From Corynespora cassiicola (Eukaryota > Ascomycota > Dothideomycetes > Pleosporales > Corynesporascaceae): 64,000 bases of DNA. Both the position numbers and the translations under genes were made by a program. Position 1 is the stretch's first letter. Each line of letters starts with the position of its first letter. The notes beneath the pieces are model-generated. The model searched no databases. It worked only from the letters and a program-made list of their open reading frames with translations, and was not told the origin of the DNA. The DNA lies in the NCBI GenBank assembly GCA_022059125.1, contig JAEUWY010000015.1, positions 1,488,001-1,552,000 of the forward strand, read 5' to 3'. Below are positions 34,066 to 44,446 of the stretch, in pieces.

Positions 34066-34388
34066 AATAATGACACCATTGAACCATATCGGAGAGGCCA
34101 GTCTAGCACAGCCATTCAATTTTCCAGATCCGAGTGACTCGCGAACTATCACACGCCAGACCTTCCATTTCTGAGCTGGGTATGATAACCCTCGTCAAAG
34201 CTGTCCAGTGTGTCGTACTTCTCGTCATCCCCAGTGCCAGAACTGGCTTCATTTTTGCCATGTCTGCCCATGAAGCTCCTCAACCCAGTGATGACTGGCT
34301 TGGGTATCTTCTGCTTAATTCGGTATGACACAGATTTCTTTTCGACACCGTCACTTCCTGTGCATGTTGTGCTAATAGAATGGAGGTA
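34066..34388. other. Short intergenic stretch with a possible extra 3' exon of the rhodopsin-like gene
   Basis: Between the DUF6594 relic and the stop of the rhodopsin-like gene. On minus, 34331-34149 is open and encodes a polar tail (IPKPVITGLRSFMGRHGKN) of the sort that ends PTH11-type proteins. Joining it in phase would need a 39-base intron starting GTGATA, too short to trust, so I end the gene at the TGA. Nothing else seen. Confidence 0.35.
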
Positions 34389-35622
34389 TCACACCACCCT
34401 GATGTATGAGCCGCTCTGAACGATTTCCTTGAACAGGACAAGCAGGATTGGGAGACAAGCACAAATCACGCCCACACACAACTCGATGACTCTGCAGACT
34501 TCTTAGCTGGGACATTTGAAGATGCAAACCAACTTACGATAAAGAGTATGATGGCGTTGACATCCAGAAAGGATCTTTTGAAGGCTTCGCTTTGAAACGG
34601 TACACGGCACCAACAATTGCACAAATGCATGCGCTATTTTGAATTGTCAGCCGGAACTAAGGATTAGTTTTGGCGGAACACTCACAGAAATCCACTGAGG
34701 AAGATACATATGACACCAATCTTGCGTCCAATTGGCAAGTGCAGTCCGACGACTAGATGAATCGGAATGCAAAGAATGTAGAAATCGGTGATGATTCCAA
34801 GGACGCCTTGCGCTGTGGGAATTGCTAGCAAGGCTTCCATGACCGAATTGGGCTTTGGCATCATCCAACCCACATCACCTCCATGGCGAGGAACGTAGAG
34901 TATGACTGAGGCCATTGCAGTTCCCACGTAAACGACCGCCGTGAATGCGAGGCCCGCCCATATTATTATTCGAGTGTACGGTAGCGGGGAAAAGACGCGG
35001 AGATAGAATACCAGAAGGGTAGCCTTGACATAAATCGCGGAGAGGGCGTAGAGGGCTTGCGAAGCTATATTGCACTACATTCAACTGCTTAGCACATGTG
35101 GTGAGCAAGGGTCATTCATTGTAGGCCTTACTTTGCTGTAGGAGATCCCAATTTTCGACACGGGAACATCCCATGTATGCTTGCCCATCGGACCGTCGAT
35201 GACTGAAACATTGTAAGTGATGTTGGAGTACAACAGAGGTCTCGCACATACTGATGAGGAATAGTACGCAGAATGCGGTGAGGCACGTCTACAACAGTCA
35301 GTGAAGAAATACATGCCAAGCTACAGTCTTACCATAGCGACTATAACAAGATCTATGGCATTCTATCAGTCACATTCTTCATGCCGGCTATCTCACTGAG
35401 CTCACAGTCATCTGCTCCCCAAGAACGTTGAACCTTTGCTCGTACATACAGTCGAAGAAGCAAAACAACGAAGGTTATCGGCAAGGCCACATAAACCGTG
35501 ATTTGCGCCAGTCTGTCGAGGGATGCAGGGTGGTCGAAGTTGGACTGGACACCGTCAGTTGGTGCTACCGCGGGAATCATAGCCAGAATGGCTGGATCGA
35601 TATTGTTAAGATCAAAAGACAT
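34389..35622 (-). CDS. Fungal rhodopsin-like (PTH11-type) integral membrane protein
   Basis: Seven-helix plasma-membrane protein of the fungal rhodopsin-domain family, some members of which act as surface or pheromone-like sensors; ligand unknown. Exons on minus: 35622-35406, 35352-35333, 35288-35252, 35202-35132, 35074-34686, 34633-34538, 34491-34389, total 933 bases, 310 residues, all junctions in phase. Helices seen: QITVYVALPITFVVLLLRLY followed by the hallmark SWGADDY, LVIVAMTCLTAFCVLFLI, ASQALYALSAIYVKATLLVF with YLRVFSPL, IIIWAGLAFTAVVYVGTAMA, GVLGIITDFYILCIPIHLVV, VICIFLSGFLACICAIVGA and SVIELCVGVICACLPILL. A 20-base exon 2 is easy to miss. It may end a little further downstream through another exon. 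Confidence 0.82.
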
Positions 35623-36576
35623 GATGGGTTTGGATGAGAATGTGTCGTCTGGAATCAGATCGTAGAGTCGACGCGGTTGAAGTAAATGGAAGAGACTGGG
35701 ACTTCGTTAAAGCGCAATCAAGCGCCGGAGCCGTAGAATGAAGTCAGACGGCAACACAGTGGGTATGATTATCCGGGTGTCTAGGCTTTGGCTACGCCGC
35801 AGTCATGCAGGTAATGTAGTAGGAGTAGAGCTGGGGTCGACGAATAGATGGTCATATTCCCGAACGCACTATCCCTGTTCTGACGGGCATCAACATGTTC
35901 AAGAAGGCAAACACATTCAATATAGTACGCAGGCCTACGGTGTTACGCAGGCTGGGCTGCAGCACTGAGAGATACCCCTGCTCGCCTCGGGCCGAAAACC
36001 TGTGGGCACGTCAGGGCGATATCAGGCAGTCTGACCAGCTGCGTGCTAGCGAACCAAAGCATTCGTATTATCCTTGACTTATTCATATGTCAAGTGGTGC
36101 ATGTGGTGGCCAGAGTCCGAGACTATAGAGGTTCTGCAGAAAGACGTTGATAAGGCTGAAACAGAAGTTGACATCACTTTGCGGTTTCGTGCGTTCAACT
36201 AGCTGCAAGGCGAACTAGACGTAACGTTCGGAATGGAAGGAACGTGTCGGCCTGTTCCGCTGATTGTTCCCTATTGGTCTTCTTCTGTCGATACCGTTAC
36301 CTTCGCAGTTCTCGATCTTTTCGAGAAGGCAACCACATGCAAATAGGCAAATGATCATAGTACGATCCAACACATGCACGCACTCACCGGCAAGTGACCT
36401 TTTCGCGAAGAAGTCTTCAAAGTTAATTTTATATACCCGCATTCTGTAAATACTGCACTGTGGCGAGGTCTCCCACCCCCACCGAGCTGAGGGCTGTTCA
36501 GAGCCCATGACAGGCGCGCTATAGATATCAAGTCCTAGTGGTGTGTCTCATTGGGGGCTATAAGTCACCACATCAC
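35623..36576. other. Intergenic, no supported gene
   Basis: 954 bases upstream of both neighbours, which diverge. Short ORFs only, none with a recognised motif. TATA-like ctataagt at 36559-36566 lies about 10 bases before the ATG of the next gene, so it may not be that gene's TATA box. Confidence 0.4.
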
Positions 36577-37031
36577 ATGAAGATCGCGCATATAAAAACC
36601 GCGGATGTTGAAGCAACAGAACATCAATCGACATCAGACCCCTAGTCCAGACTACCTTACTCATATGCAAGGGGAAACTTCGATTGCAATGCTTTCAATT
36701 CAGTCCAAAAATTACCTCACTTCCTCATACCCTCTACAAATTCTTTTTCTCAGTCTGTCAAGCAAAGTGACATACTTCCTGCTCCGACTCCTGATACAAA
36801 GGTTGAAAATGTACTACCGGGCAATACTCCTGTCAAGGAACGTACTTTTGAGCTCATCTGCAAGTGAGTAACCCACTTCGTATACACGAATGACTTTAAC
36901 AATAAGATCATAGAGACATGGTATCACTGAAATGCCTGAAGCCATTCAGAAAACCGACGTTAGTAGCGAGCAAGCAGCAACTGGATATTTCTGCTGGTAG
37001 CTATCAAATGAAGGAAAATACATATTCATGA
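36577..37031 (+). pseudogene. Small unknown two-intron gene with one in-frame TAG
   Basis: I do not recognise this protein. One frame links three exons in phase: 36577-36702 (MKIAHIKTADVEATEHQST...), 36754-36863 (DILPAPTPDTKVENVLPGN...) and 36914-37031 (DMVSLKCLKPFRKPTLV...). Introns of 51 bases (GTCCAA donor, pyrimidine-rich TTTTTCTCAG acceptor) and 50 bases (GTGAGT donor, TTTAAC near a TAG acceptor) look normal. A single TAG at 36643-36645 in exon 1 interrupts it; CAG to TAG would explain it. Alternatively translation starts after that point through an exon I cannot find, or the gene is not real. Coding of about 118 codons. Convergent with the P450 gene, stops about 120 bases apart. Confidence 0.35.
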
Positions 37032-37151
37032 TCACACAAGTTCATAACTGGCCAGTGTCCGAGTCTGGTCCGGTATTCTTCGTGATCTCGGCAAGCGATA
37101 AATTCCTGCACCGCATATAAGATGCCAGCCTCACCCGATCGCATCAATCGA

Positions 37152-38917
37152 CTAAATATGATCAGCACCTGCAAGTGATACGACACACGGATATCCACTC
37201 GAAGGGTGCGTTCCAGCTTTTTCGGATTGGTATGCTCGGTCTCCGTAGATGGTGTTGATTTCTTCGGCCCCAAACCATTTGGTGATATTTTGCCAGGAAC
37301 TCTGAGCCTGGAGCCGATCCCATTCTTCGTATGCGGGCTTGATGTCAAAGGCACGTACAACCAGTAGTAGTACAATCTTGATTTCAGCCATTGTAAGCGG
37401 CAATCCGATGCAAGTACGAGACCCGACGTCGAATGGGCGGTACCCATTCGCAGGTGGGTGCAACTCGTGCTCTGGGTCGACAAGCCACCTTTCAGGAATG
37501 AATTCCTGGGGCCTAATCCATATGCGAGGATTCGAATGCACAGCTTGTTGCACGCATATAATGTTGAAGCCTTCGGTTTGAACAACTTGGCCATTCAAGG
37601 CCGTAAGATTCTTTCCCGGTTGGCCTCGGCGCATATTTGCAGCCGGAGGATACAGACGAAGCGTCTCCTTGATAAATGCGTTCGTATAGGGACACTGGTT
37701 GAGTAGATTAGGGTTATCCTTCAGCATTTGGGCTGCATTCTTATCTCCGAAGAGGGCCTCGTGTTCCGTTTTCATTTGTGCCCGGCATGCTGGGTACTTT
37801 GCCAAGCTATGGAAGCAGAAGGCAATCGTGCTTGAGGTAGTATCGTTGCCAGCGAAGAGGAAAAGCCGTACTTGATTGATCACCGTTTCGACAAAGCTTT
37901 CGTCCAATGCCGCTGGGAATACACCTTGCTTATCGCTCTTGCTGGAGATATAGGCATCAAGGGCAAGCGAAATGACAGATTGTGCCTTCTTTCTTTCGAG
38001 CGTTGACCCCGATTTGAGTTCCAAGAATCTCGCTTCTATCTCTTTCCGAACGTAGTTCTTGATAATGTTTCCATAGCGCCGCTGCATGAAGGGGCGCATA
38101 GGATTGAGAAGAACGCGTATATCCCAGAACGAATGCCATTTAGTAATTTTGTCGAAGGCCGTTGGTAGCAGATGCTCGCTACGCTGATAGCCTACGTCAG
38201 AGTCCCTTGAAAGTTTCTGTTAGAGCAATCGGAGAAGCGGTTGGGCGTGAAGACTAACAATGTCACCTTCATTATAACGTCGAAGGTCAATCGCGTTGCA
38301 AACTCATCCAGCGATATCAAAGTTCCTACATTCTCATGCAGCTTATCACAGAAAGTGCCAACGCTGTCGACAATAAAGGGCACGTGACTGTTAATACTTG
38401 AAGGGCTGAAACCTGGGTTCAGAAGTGATCGCCAAGTTTTCCAGTCGCTGCCATTCATGGATACAATATTTGGCCCCCCAACAATTGGTTTGATGGCTTC
38501 TAGTGACTGAAGCGGACGGGGAAGATTCCATTTGTTGGAGATCAAGTGCAGGGCTTCGGGGTTGAAGACGATGAGTGAGGTAGGGTAGCCGGGCCACATG
38601 TCCATCAGGAACATTTCCGTCTCGGCAAATTCGGCACTCAAGTCTTTCATCGCCAACAGGACGTTTGCCTCTCGGGGAATACGTTTGGTGTACTTCAGAA
38701 TCACAAGTGAATGACCGAACAGCCAGCTCCATCCTTCTGGCATTGGCTTTCTCGAAGTTAACTTTTTCGGTCGCGACAAAACTGGTCGTCTACTCACAAT
38801 TCCTTTTTTGCGTAAGCTATTGATGTGTGATCGGTGTCGGTAAGTGATGAGCCCAAGATAGACCACTGCCGTGCCCACCAAGGCCATCGCTGCGACCAGG
38901 ATATCGTCTCGTGTCAT
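37152..38917 (-). CDS. Cytochrome P450 monooxygenase, resembling the CYP59/StcS type
   Basis: ER-anchored haem-thiolate monooxygenase. Exons 38917-38798, 38746-38259 and 38205-37152 total 1662 bases, 553 residues. N-terminal anchor ILVAAMALVGTAVVYLGLIT; I-helix AGNDTTSS near residue 319; ExxR in KETLRLYPP near 384; PERW; haem loop FDVGSRTCIG with the ligand Cys near 464. The first intron (51 bases, GTGAGT donor, GTTAAC) is a multiple of three without stops and is easily mistaken for coding; removing it restores LRKKGI-PMPEGW, the usual Pro-rich hinge. The second, with branch CTCTAACAG, joins IMKVTL to DSDVGYQR. The C-terminus GYPCVV recalls sterigmatocystin-type StcS P450s, but no polyketide synthase lies in the window, so the substrate is unknown. 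Confidence 0.88.
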
Positions 38918-39608
38918 CGCAGGGTAGTTCGCAGATTTGTTCTCGAACGCAGACTCTCGAACTGTCCGGAGGTTATGTGCAGGTGTATGCGAGGTAAGTA
39001 ACAGGTGTAGAAGAAGACTGTAATGTATCCTTCAGGAGAGGTAGATGACCGTGGCAGCCTTGTGTGAACCTTGTGATTTCACAACATACACGTGATGTGC
39101 GGCGAAGGCACCGCAGAACCGTCTGCTTGGACCAGATATTATTGGCGGCTAAGTGCATGCAGCTGTGGATTTGATTGCGGCACATCATGCACGGGCGCAC
39201 CGGTTAATCGTCTCAACCAGTGGAGCGTATTGCTCATATTAGAGCACCCTACAACTATGTAGTCAAATATCTTGGGCAAAAGTAAGGTGAAATACAGCCA
39301 TTACAGAGGTTTTAAAGGCACCCCTCAAGTGCTGGCAGCACCCCTGTCTCGGCCCGTTCGGATCCCGAGAGGTTGCAAAAAACATACCTCGATTGGATCA
39401 ACCTTTTTGGGCGATACCGTATACTGTAGAGAACATTGCAAAGATTGGGGGTCGCATTCTAAGTCTATACGACAAAGGCAGCCTGGGAAAGCTCAGTCAT
39501 TGATGCATGTAAAGAATCCGCGCCTGACTGTCTCCGATTATGAATATAAATACTCAAACATTTCACGGGCTCTCTTCACTCGGAAAATATACTTGAGCTG
39601 TCTTCATC
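38918..39608. other. Divergent intergenic between intact P450 and P450 relic
   Basis: 691 bases holding the upstream regions of both. A TATA-like stretch (gaatataaata) lies near 39541-39552, about 60 bases before the ATG of the relic. No other gene seen. Confidence 0.4.
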
Positions 39609-41342
39609 ATGCTCCAGCAACTTTTGCAAAATTTCTTGTTCGAATTACATTTCCACCTATTCTCCATTCTAGTGACCATTTCTTTAGGCTGTGTCATCTT
39701 GAGAGTATGGACACTCTATGAAATCCACCGGAACAGACCTGTACAGAGCTCAGCTGATCTTTATTGTGCTGAGAACCCTTCTGACAATCACCAGAAAAAC
39801 ATGGTCATAATTTCCAAGTCCTATTCCATTGGGAAATGGATCAAGAACATCGGATTTATATTCAACGTCCCTTCCCAAATTCTACGCGCATCCGCCATGC
39901 TCAAGCACACTCGCACTTTCGCCATTCCATCACTTGGCGAACATCTAGTCCTAGTTTCCGGGCAAGATGATATTCAGGCCGTCTGCAATAGCGAATAGGA
40001 TGTTTTATCCTTTCACGAAGCGATGACTGATGTAATTGCCAGTCCCTTTGAAGATTGGAGACACTCTTGCTCACTTTTCACAGCGCATGAAACACTACTA
40101 CACTAACTATGTGGGGTTTCAAACACGGTCAGACAGATCCTCACGATAACGTTCCTATTCGTACGGTCAAGGTCCTGCTGCGAATGCATATTCCAATACT
40201 GAGACCCATCATAAGCCGAAAGGTACATGAAGGTTTCGAAAGGGTCCTTACCAAAGGACGTAGGCGCGATGGTAAGTGCGGGCAATGTTCTATACCAAGA
40301 AACTCTTACTCATATGGATGGCAGGTGGGACTTCCGTCTCTTTGTTCAATCTATCGAAGTCTATAGTTGAAGAGACAAACGTCCAGGTCATATTAGGTGA
40401 TCGGTTGGGTAGCAACCCCAAGTGCGTGAAAGCAGCAATTCGTTACAGTATCGATGCTGTCATTGCCGCAGAAGTGTGCAGGCAACTACCGCTCATGTTC
40501 ACGCCATAAGCAAAAGCCTCCTTCCTGATCAAATACTGTGGTCCTTACTGTTGCAGAGTTGTCGCTCCTCTGATCATGTGGTGGAGTGGATCCATGAAGA
40601 GAGTGACACACTTCATCCAGTGCGACATCGAATCCCGGAAAGCGCAAATTAGCTGTGATAGAACGAGTAGAAAGCAATATGTATTGAACCCCCGTTGGTC
40701 TTCAGATGAACCTATCAGTCAGCTGACAGCCTTTCTAGAATGACTGCATCCAATGGACAATGGAATCCTCACGGACGCCGGCTCAGAAAGCCACACCGCG
40801 ACTCGTCGCACAGATCATCGGGCTTGTTCTTGCCTCATCTCATCAGATGTCTATGGTATGTGGCATGCGACCATTTGGATGCTGTTTCGATGTTCATCAA
40901 ATACTAGGTACTCGTGTACATTATCTACGCGCTGTGCGACCACCCTGAGTACATAGAGTGTTTGCGTCGAGAAATTAACGAAGCCACATCACAGAATCTA
41001 GAGGATCCGATCAAACACATGCCGCTTCTTGACAGCTTCTTAACGGAAGTGTCTCGATTACATCCACCTGACGGCCTCACCGTTCAACGGAAGGTAAAGC
41101 AAGATTTTACCTTGCCTAGTGGAGGCCTTATTCCTGCGGGTAACCTCGTTGCGATCCCCGTACTGGCACAGTCTCAAGACCCGAAAGTCTTTCCACGACC
41201 CCAGACATTTGACGGTCGGCGCTTTCTGCTTCAAGCTCATCAAGATGCAAGTACCCACGCCGTATCGAATTTCACAGATGTGCGTGAGTTTTACTCATTC
41301 TGGGGGGCTCCACGAAAAGCTTGGTACGGAAATTGTCCTTGA
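39609..41342 (+). pseudogene. Cytochrome P450 relic (several stops and frameshifts, haem loop destroyed)
   Basis: The fungal ent-kaurene-oxidase-like P450 architecture is still readable in pieces. 39609-39998 gives a membrane anchor and N-terminus ending at a TAG (39996-39998); the same frame then continues as DVLSFHEAMTDVIASPFEDW until TAA. A frame change gives VPIRTVKVLLRMHIPILRPI (about 40140-40210), another gives MAGGTSVSLFNLSKSIV and SIDAVIAAEVCRQLPLM (40321-40508), and 40914-41342 gives YALCDHPEYIECLRREI, PLLDSFLTEVSRLHPPDG (ExxR region) and VIPAGN-like LIPAGNLVAIPVLAQSQDP. At the haem loop FxFWGxGKxACPG one reads FYSFWGAPRKAWYGNC and a stop, so the ligand Cys position is lost. Not functional. 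Confidence 0.8.
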
Positions 41343-41979
41343 CCCTGGCGTGTTATGGTAGTTTTGAAAAGAACTTCTACAGCTCTTCAGATAGTTACTA
41401 TTTTACTAAATACTTAACTAGCATTATTTCTGTTTTTTTTTATTAATTTATATTTACTGTTTAGTTCTAGCCTAGCACAGCTAAGAGAAAAGGACTCCCG
41501 TAGCTCTTTTAATTAGATAGTTTAAAAAATTTATAAATTCTAAATTGTTAAAAAAACATATACCTCTCTGTAGTATTTATTTCTAAGAATTAACCTAAGC
41601 AGCTACTCGCTCTCTAGCCTTGCTTATAGCCTGTAGCACAGTCTTAGCATGTTGGTATCAACTGTGATTTGAAGAAATATGGACGCTTCCTCTCGTCCTT
41701 GTTTTGCTTGTATAGGCGTTGGTCACGTTTGTGTGCTCAAACATGTAGTTAGCCTAGTGTAGGGCGCTTCCTTGGAGGGCAGAGTACAAGAAGTTACAGT
41801 AAGTCAAATGATACTGTTGTGAGGTAAAATACTATAGAATAATGCTATATGACAGTCGCTAATGTCTTCAATGTGGTATAATGCCTCCAATATCCCATCC
41901 GATAAACTCCGTATGCGATCCCTGACCTCCAACTCCCATTTTATGCGATGCGATATGCACATGACCGTAAGCTCGTAAG
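41343..41979. other. AT-rich intergenic stretch
   Basis: 637 bases, strongly AT- and TA-rich between about 41380 and 41640 with T-runs and short reiterations of CTAG/CTTA. The C-terminal part of the P450 relic is not recognisable here. No gene. The composition is what RIP-type decay of a repeat would leave. Confidence 0.5.
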
Positions 41980-43428
41980 TTATTTGGCCACGCCGATCTG
42001 ATCTGAGCCTGGACTGGCTTTCCAGTCCTCGTTCAACTGCGTCATGCTAGACTGCTCTCTCACATCGCCCCGCCTCATGATCCGCCCTGTGACCGGATCC
42101 ATGACCAGATCCTCTAAGTCCTCTTCATTGTCGGTATCTTCGTCGCTGTACCACCCCGTCTCATTCGTTCTCGCCTCACTCCTGGCCCGTGAAACCACGG
42201 TGTTCCTTTCCACCGTTCTTGCCGTCTCGATCTCCTGTATTTCCACCTCGTGAAGCTCCACCACTCTTCGTACCCTCTTCCTCCCCACCGTCGCCGAGCT
42301 AAGGCCTTCCTCCGTCACACTCTCGTCTTTCATTAAACCCATCCGAATCAGCGCCCTCCTTCCTGAGCTCCTCAAGGTAGGCACACAGGCGGCAATTAAG
42401 CTAACCTGCACCTCGAGACAGATCAGAAAGCAAGATAGAACGAGGCAAGCTATCGGATCTTTCTTGTTCCTTCCTCTGGCCTGGATGATCATCCGACACA
42501 GCGAGAATATACTCGCCAGCAGACCCAACGCCATCAAACTACCCACAACGACCTTTTCCCTCAGTGGCCTGCGAATTCGTCCCAAGAAGCTGAGCGGCAT
42601 AATGCTGAAAACGACGTCGGATACAATGTTGCACACACACGTGGCGTACAGCAGACCGACGCTGATATCCGAACCCCAACATTTCTTAATGTCGCGGTAC
42701 TTGCCGGTAAAGTCCCATACCGAGGCATAGGGCACGCATTGAAACATTTGGACGATTCCAGCGAATATGATGAGAAGGACGTTCAGAAAGATCATGCCGA
42801 TGATGAGAAGGCGGCCGGGCGTGCCTTGCTGGAAGCGGAGGAGCATGCATCCAATTGATATCTTGACGAGACCGGTGGCCCAGCCCCAGAAGGGGAGCGA
42901 TATGGCTCCCAGCTTCATGGCATGGGCCAAGGCACTGAGGCTGTGGTGGGTGAGATCCGGCGACGCAATGACCCAGGTTTGTGTTGCCCACTGGAGGCAG
43001 AACATTATAGTCATGAGTACCTATAGTCCAAGAAATGTCAGTCATCAATCCGCAGCTGCGTTGGAGATGTGTTGCAAGGGAAGCCTGACATTGCAGGTGG
43101 CAATGGCAGCAAAGAGTAGGGATGATCGTTGCTAGAAAGAGATGAGAGGAAAACATACAAACGCGATGCACATTAACCAATCGTCCACCTTGAACCTCCA
43201 TTTCGGCAGCGTCCTCGTCCATACTCTTGCTCCAAACGTTAACAAAGCGATGACCTGCACGATGAGCGTCACCACGATGAAGGTCCTCGCGAGCGTGACC
43301 TGTGTCCGGGTGACGGGCACCACCCGCGATCCGTCGGCGGAATCCCCGGCCGCCGGGAGCGGCACGATGCGACCGGAAGATATGACCACCGCCCCGAGCA
43401 GCAACGTTTCAGGTTCAGCATTGAGCAT
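41980..43428 (-). CDS. Fungal rhodopsin-like integral membrane protein with long acidic tail
   Basis: Second member of the rhodopsin-domain family in this window. Exons 43428-43159 and 43020-41980 (intron of 138 bases, GTATGT donor) total 1311 bases, 436 residues. Splicing restores helix 2 (DDWLMCIAF joined to VLMTIMFCLQWATQTW). Seen: RTFIVVTLIVQVIALLTFGA, LPFWGWATGLVKISIGCMLL with the typical Cys-Met-Leu-Leu-Arg-Phe, LLIIGMIFLNVLLIIFAGIV, MFQCVPYASVWD, CNIVSDVVFSIMPLSFLG, VVGSLMALGLLASIFSLCRM and ACLVLSCFLICLEVQVSLIA. The C-terminal third is cytosolic, polar and acidic, probably regulatory. The intron is long for this window, but a short middle exon would require a 27-base intron, so I reject one. 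Ligand unknown. Confidence 0.85.
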
Positions 43429-44446
43429 GTCGCCGAACGAGCAGGACTGAGCTGTCGGCGACGATCAATGGCAGAAGGGAGGGGGGGGGGGGGCGGAGGG
43501 GGGAGAGGGAGGGTGGGGGGCGCGGCGACGACAGCGAGTGACAAAGTCGAGAGGAAAAAAGAAACAGGTAAGGGGAGAGAAGGGCATGCCCAGGAACAAA
43601 AAGGAAAAAATGCAAGGGCGAGGCCCGCATTCGCATTTCAGGCTTCACGTTATTAGCCAGCCCTGCGCCACGCCCTGCTTTTTAAGAGTCTGCCCTGCAA
43701 GATGCCCGCCTCCCCTGCCGCATATGCTAGTCACCTGGATGCTTATCGTTCGGGGCGCGCGCGCACGCACACGCAAGTGCGCCCACTCCCCCAACGTACA
43801 GACATGAACGCACCACACTGACGCCCAAAGGGGGCCCTCCTGAGGTCCCCGCGTAACGCAAAACGGCGAGCCGGTGTGCCCGTCCGCCCCTCACGGCCAA
43901 TTTCTCGCATCGTCGGCGTGTTGCGTACTGGAGGATCGGGAGGACGGGTTGGTTCCGGACGGGGGGGAACAGCGGATGTCGTTGTGCACGGTTCGTAGTT
44001 GGGTTGCGAAGGCGGGCGGATTTCGGGGCATTATGGCGTGTATGGCGTGGACAGATACGAGCGTTTTCTTGTTTTGTTCTGCTTGTGATATACGTGCAGG
44101 AGATGTGCAGAGCTGATCGTGGGTTTGGGGTGCGACGAAAAGACGCTTTCGACGTCTGATATGTGAGGTTCTGTTTTAGGTGGGTCGCAGTTGCGGTCTT
44201 GTTCCTGGATTGTGAGATGTGGGGTGACGGGCTTTGGCCCGGCGGAAGGGTGCCGGGGCCCAGGTCCATGTACAAGGTATGGACTAGCCGGTGTTGGTAA
44301 TATCTTGCGGCGGCTCGTGATACGTCCATCTGCAATGTCATCTGTAATGCAGAAGATGCACTTCAAGCAAAACCAACACACAACATTCATGCAGAGATAG
44401 AGGTAGGCAGTGAAGAGCGGGTTGGAAATAATCGTGATTTTCTTCT
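43429..44446. other. Intergenic, no supported gene
   Basis: 1.0 kb between two minus-strand genes. It holds the promoter of the rhodopsin-like gene, with 13 consecutive G at 43481-43493 just upstream of its start, and the 3' end of GPI1. ORFs of up to 204 codons on minus show only Arg/Pro/Thr-rich sequence without domains and are not called. Confidence 0.5.

Noticed and set aside
43090..43131. Possible 42-base extra exon in the second rhodopsin-like gene
   Set aside because: It would be in phase and hydrophobic but needs a 27-base intron, too short to splice.
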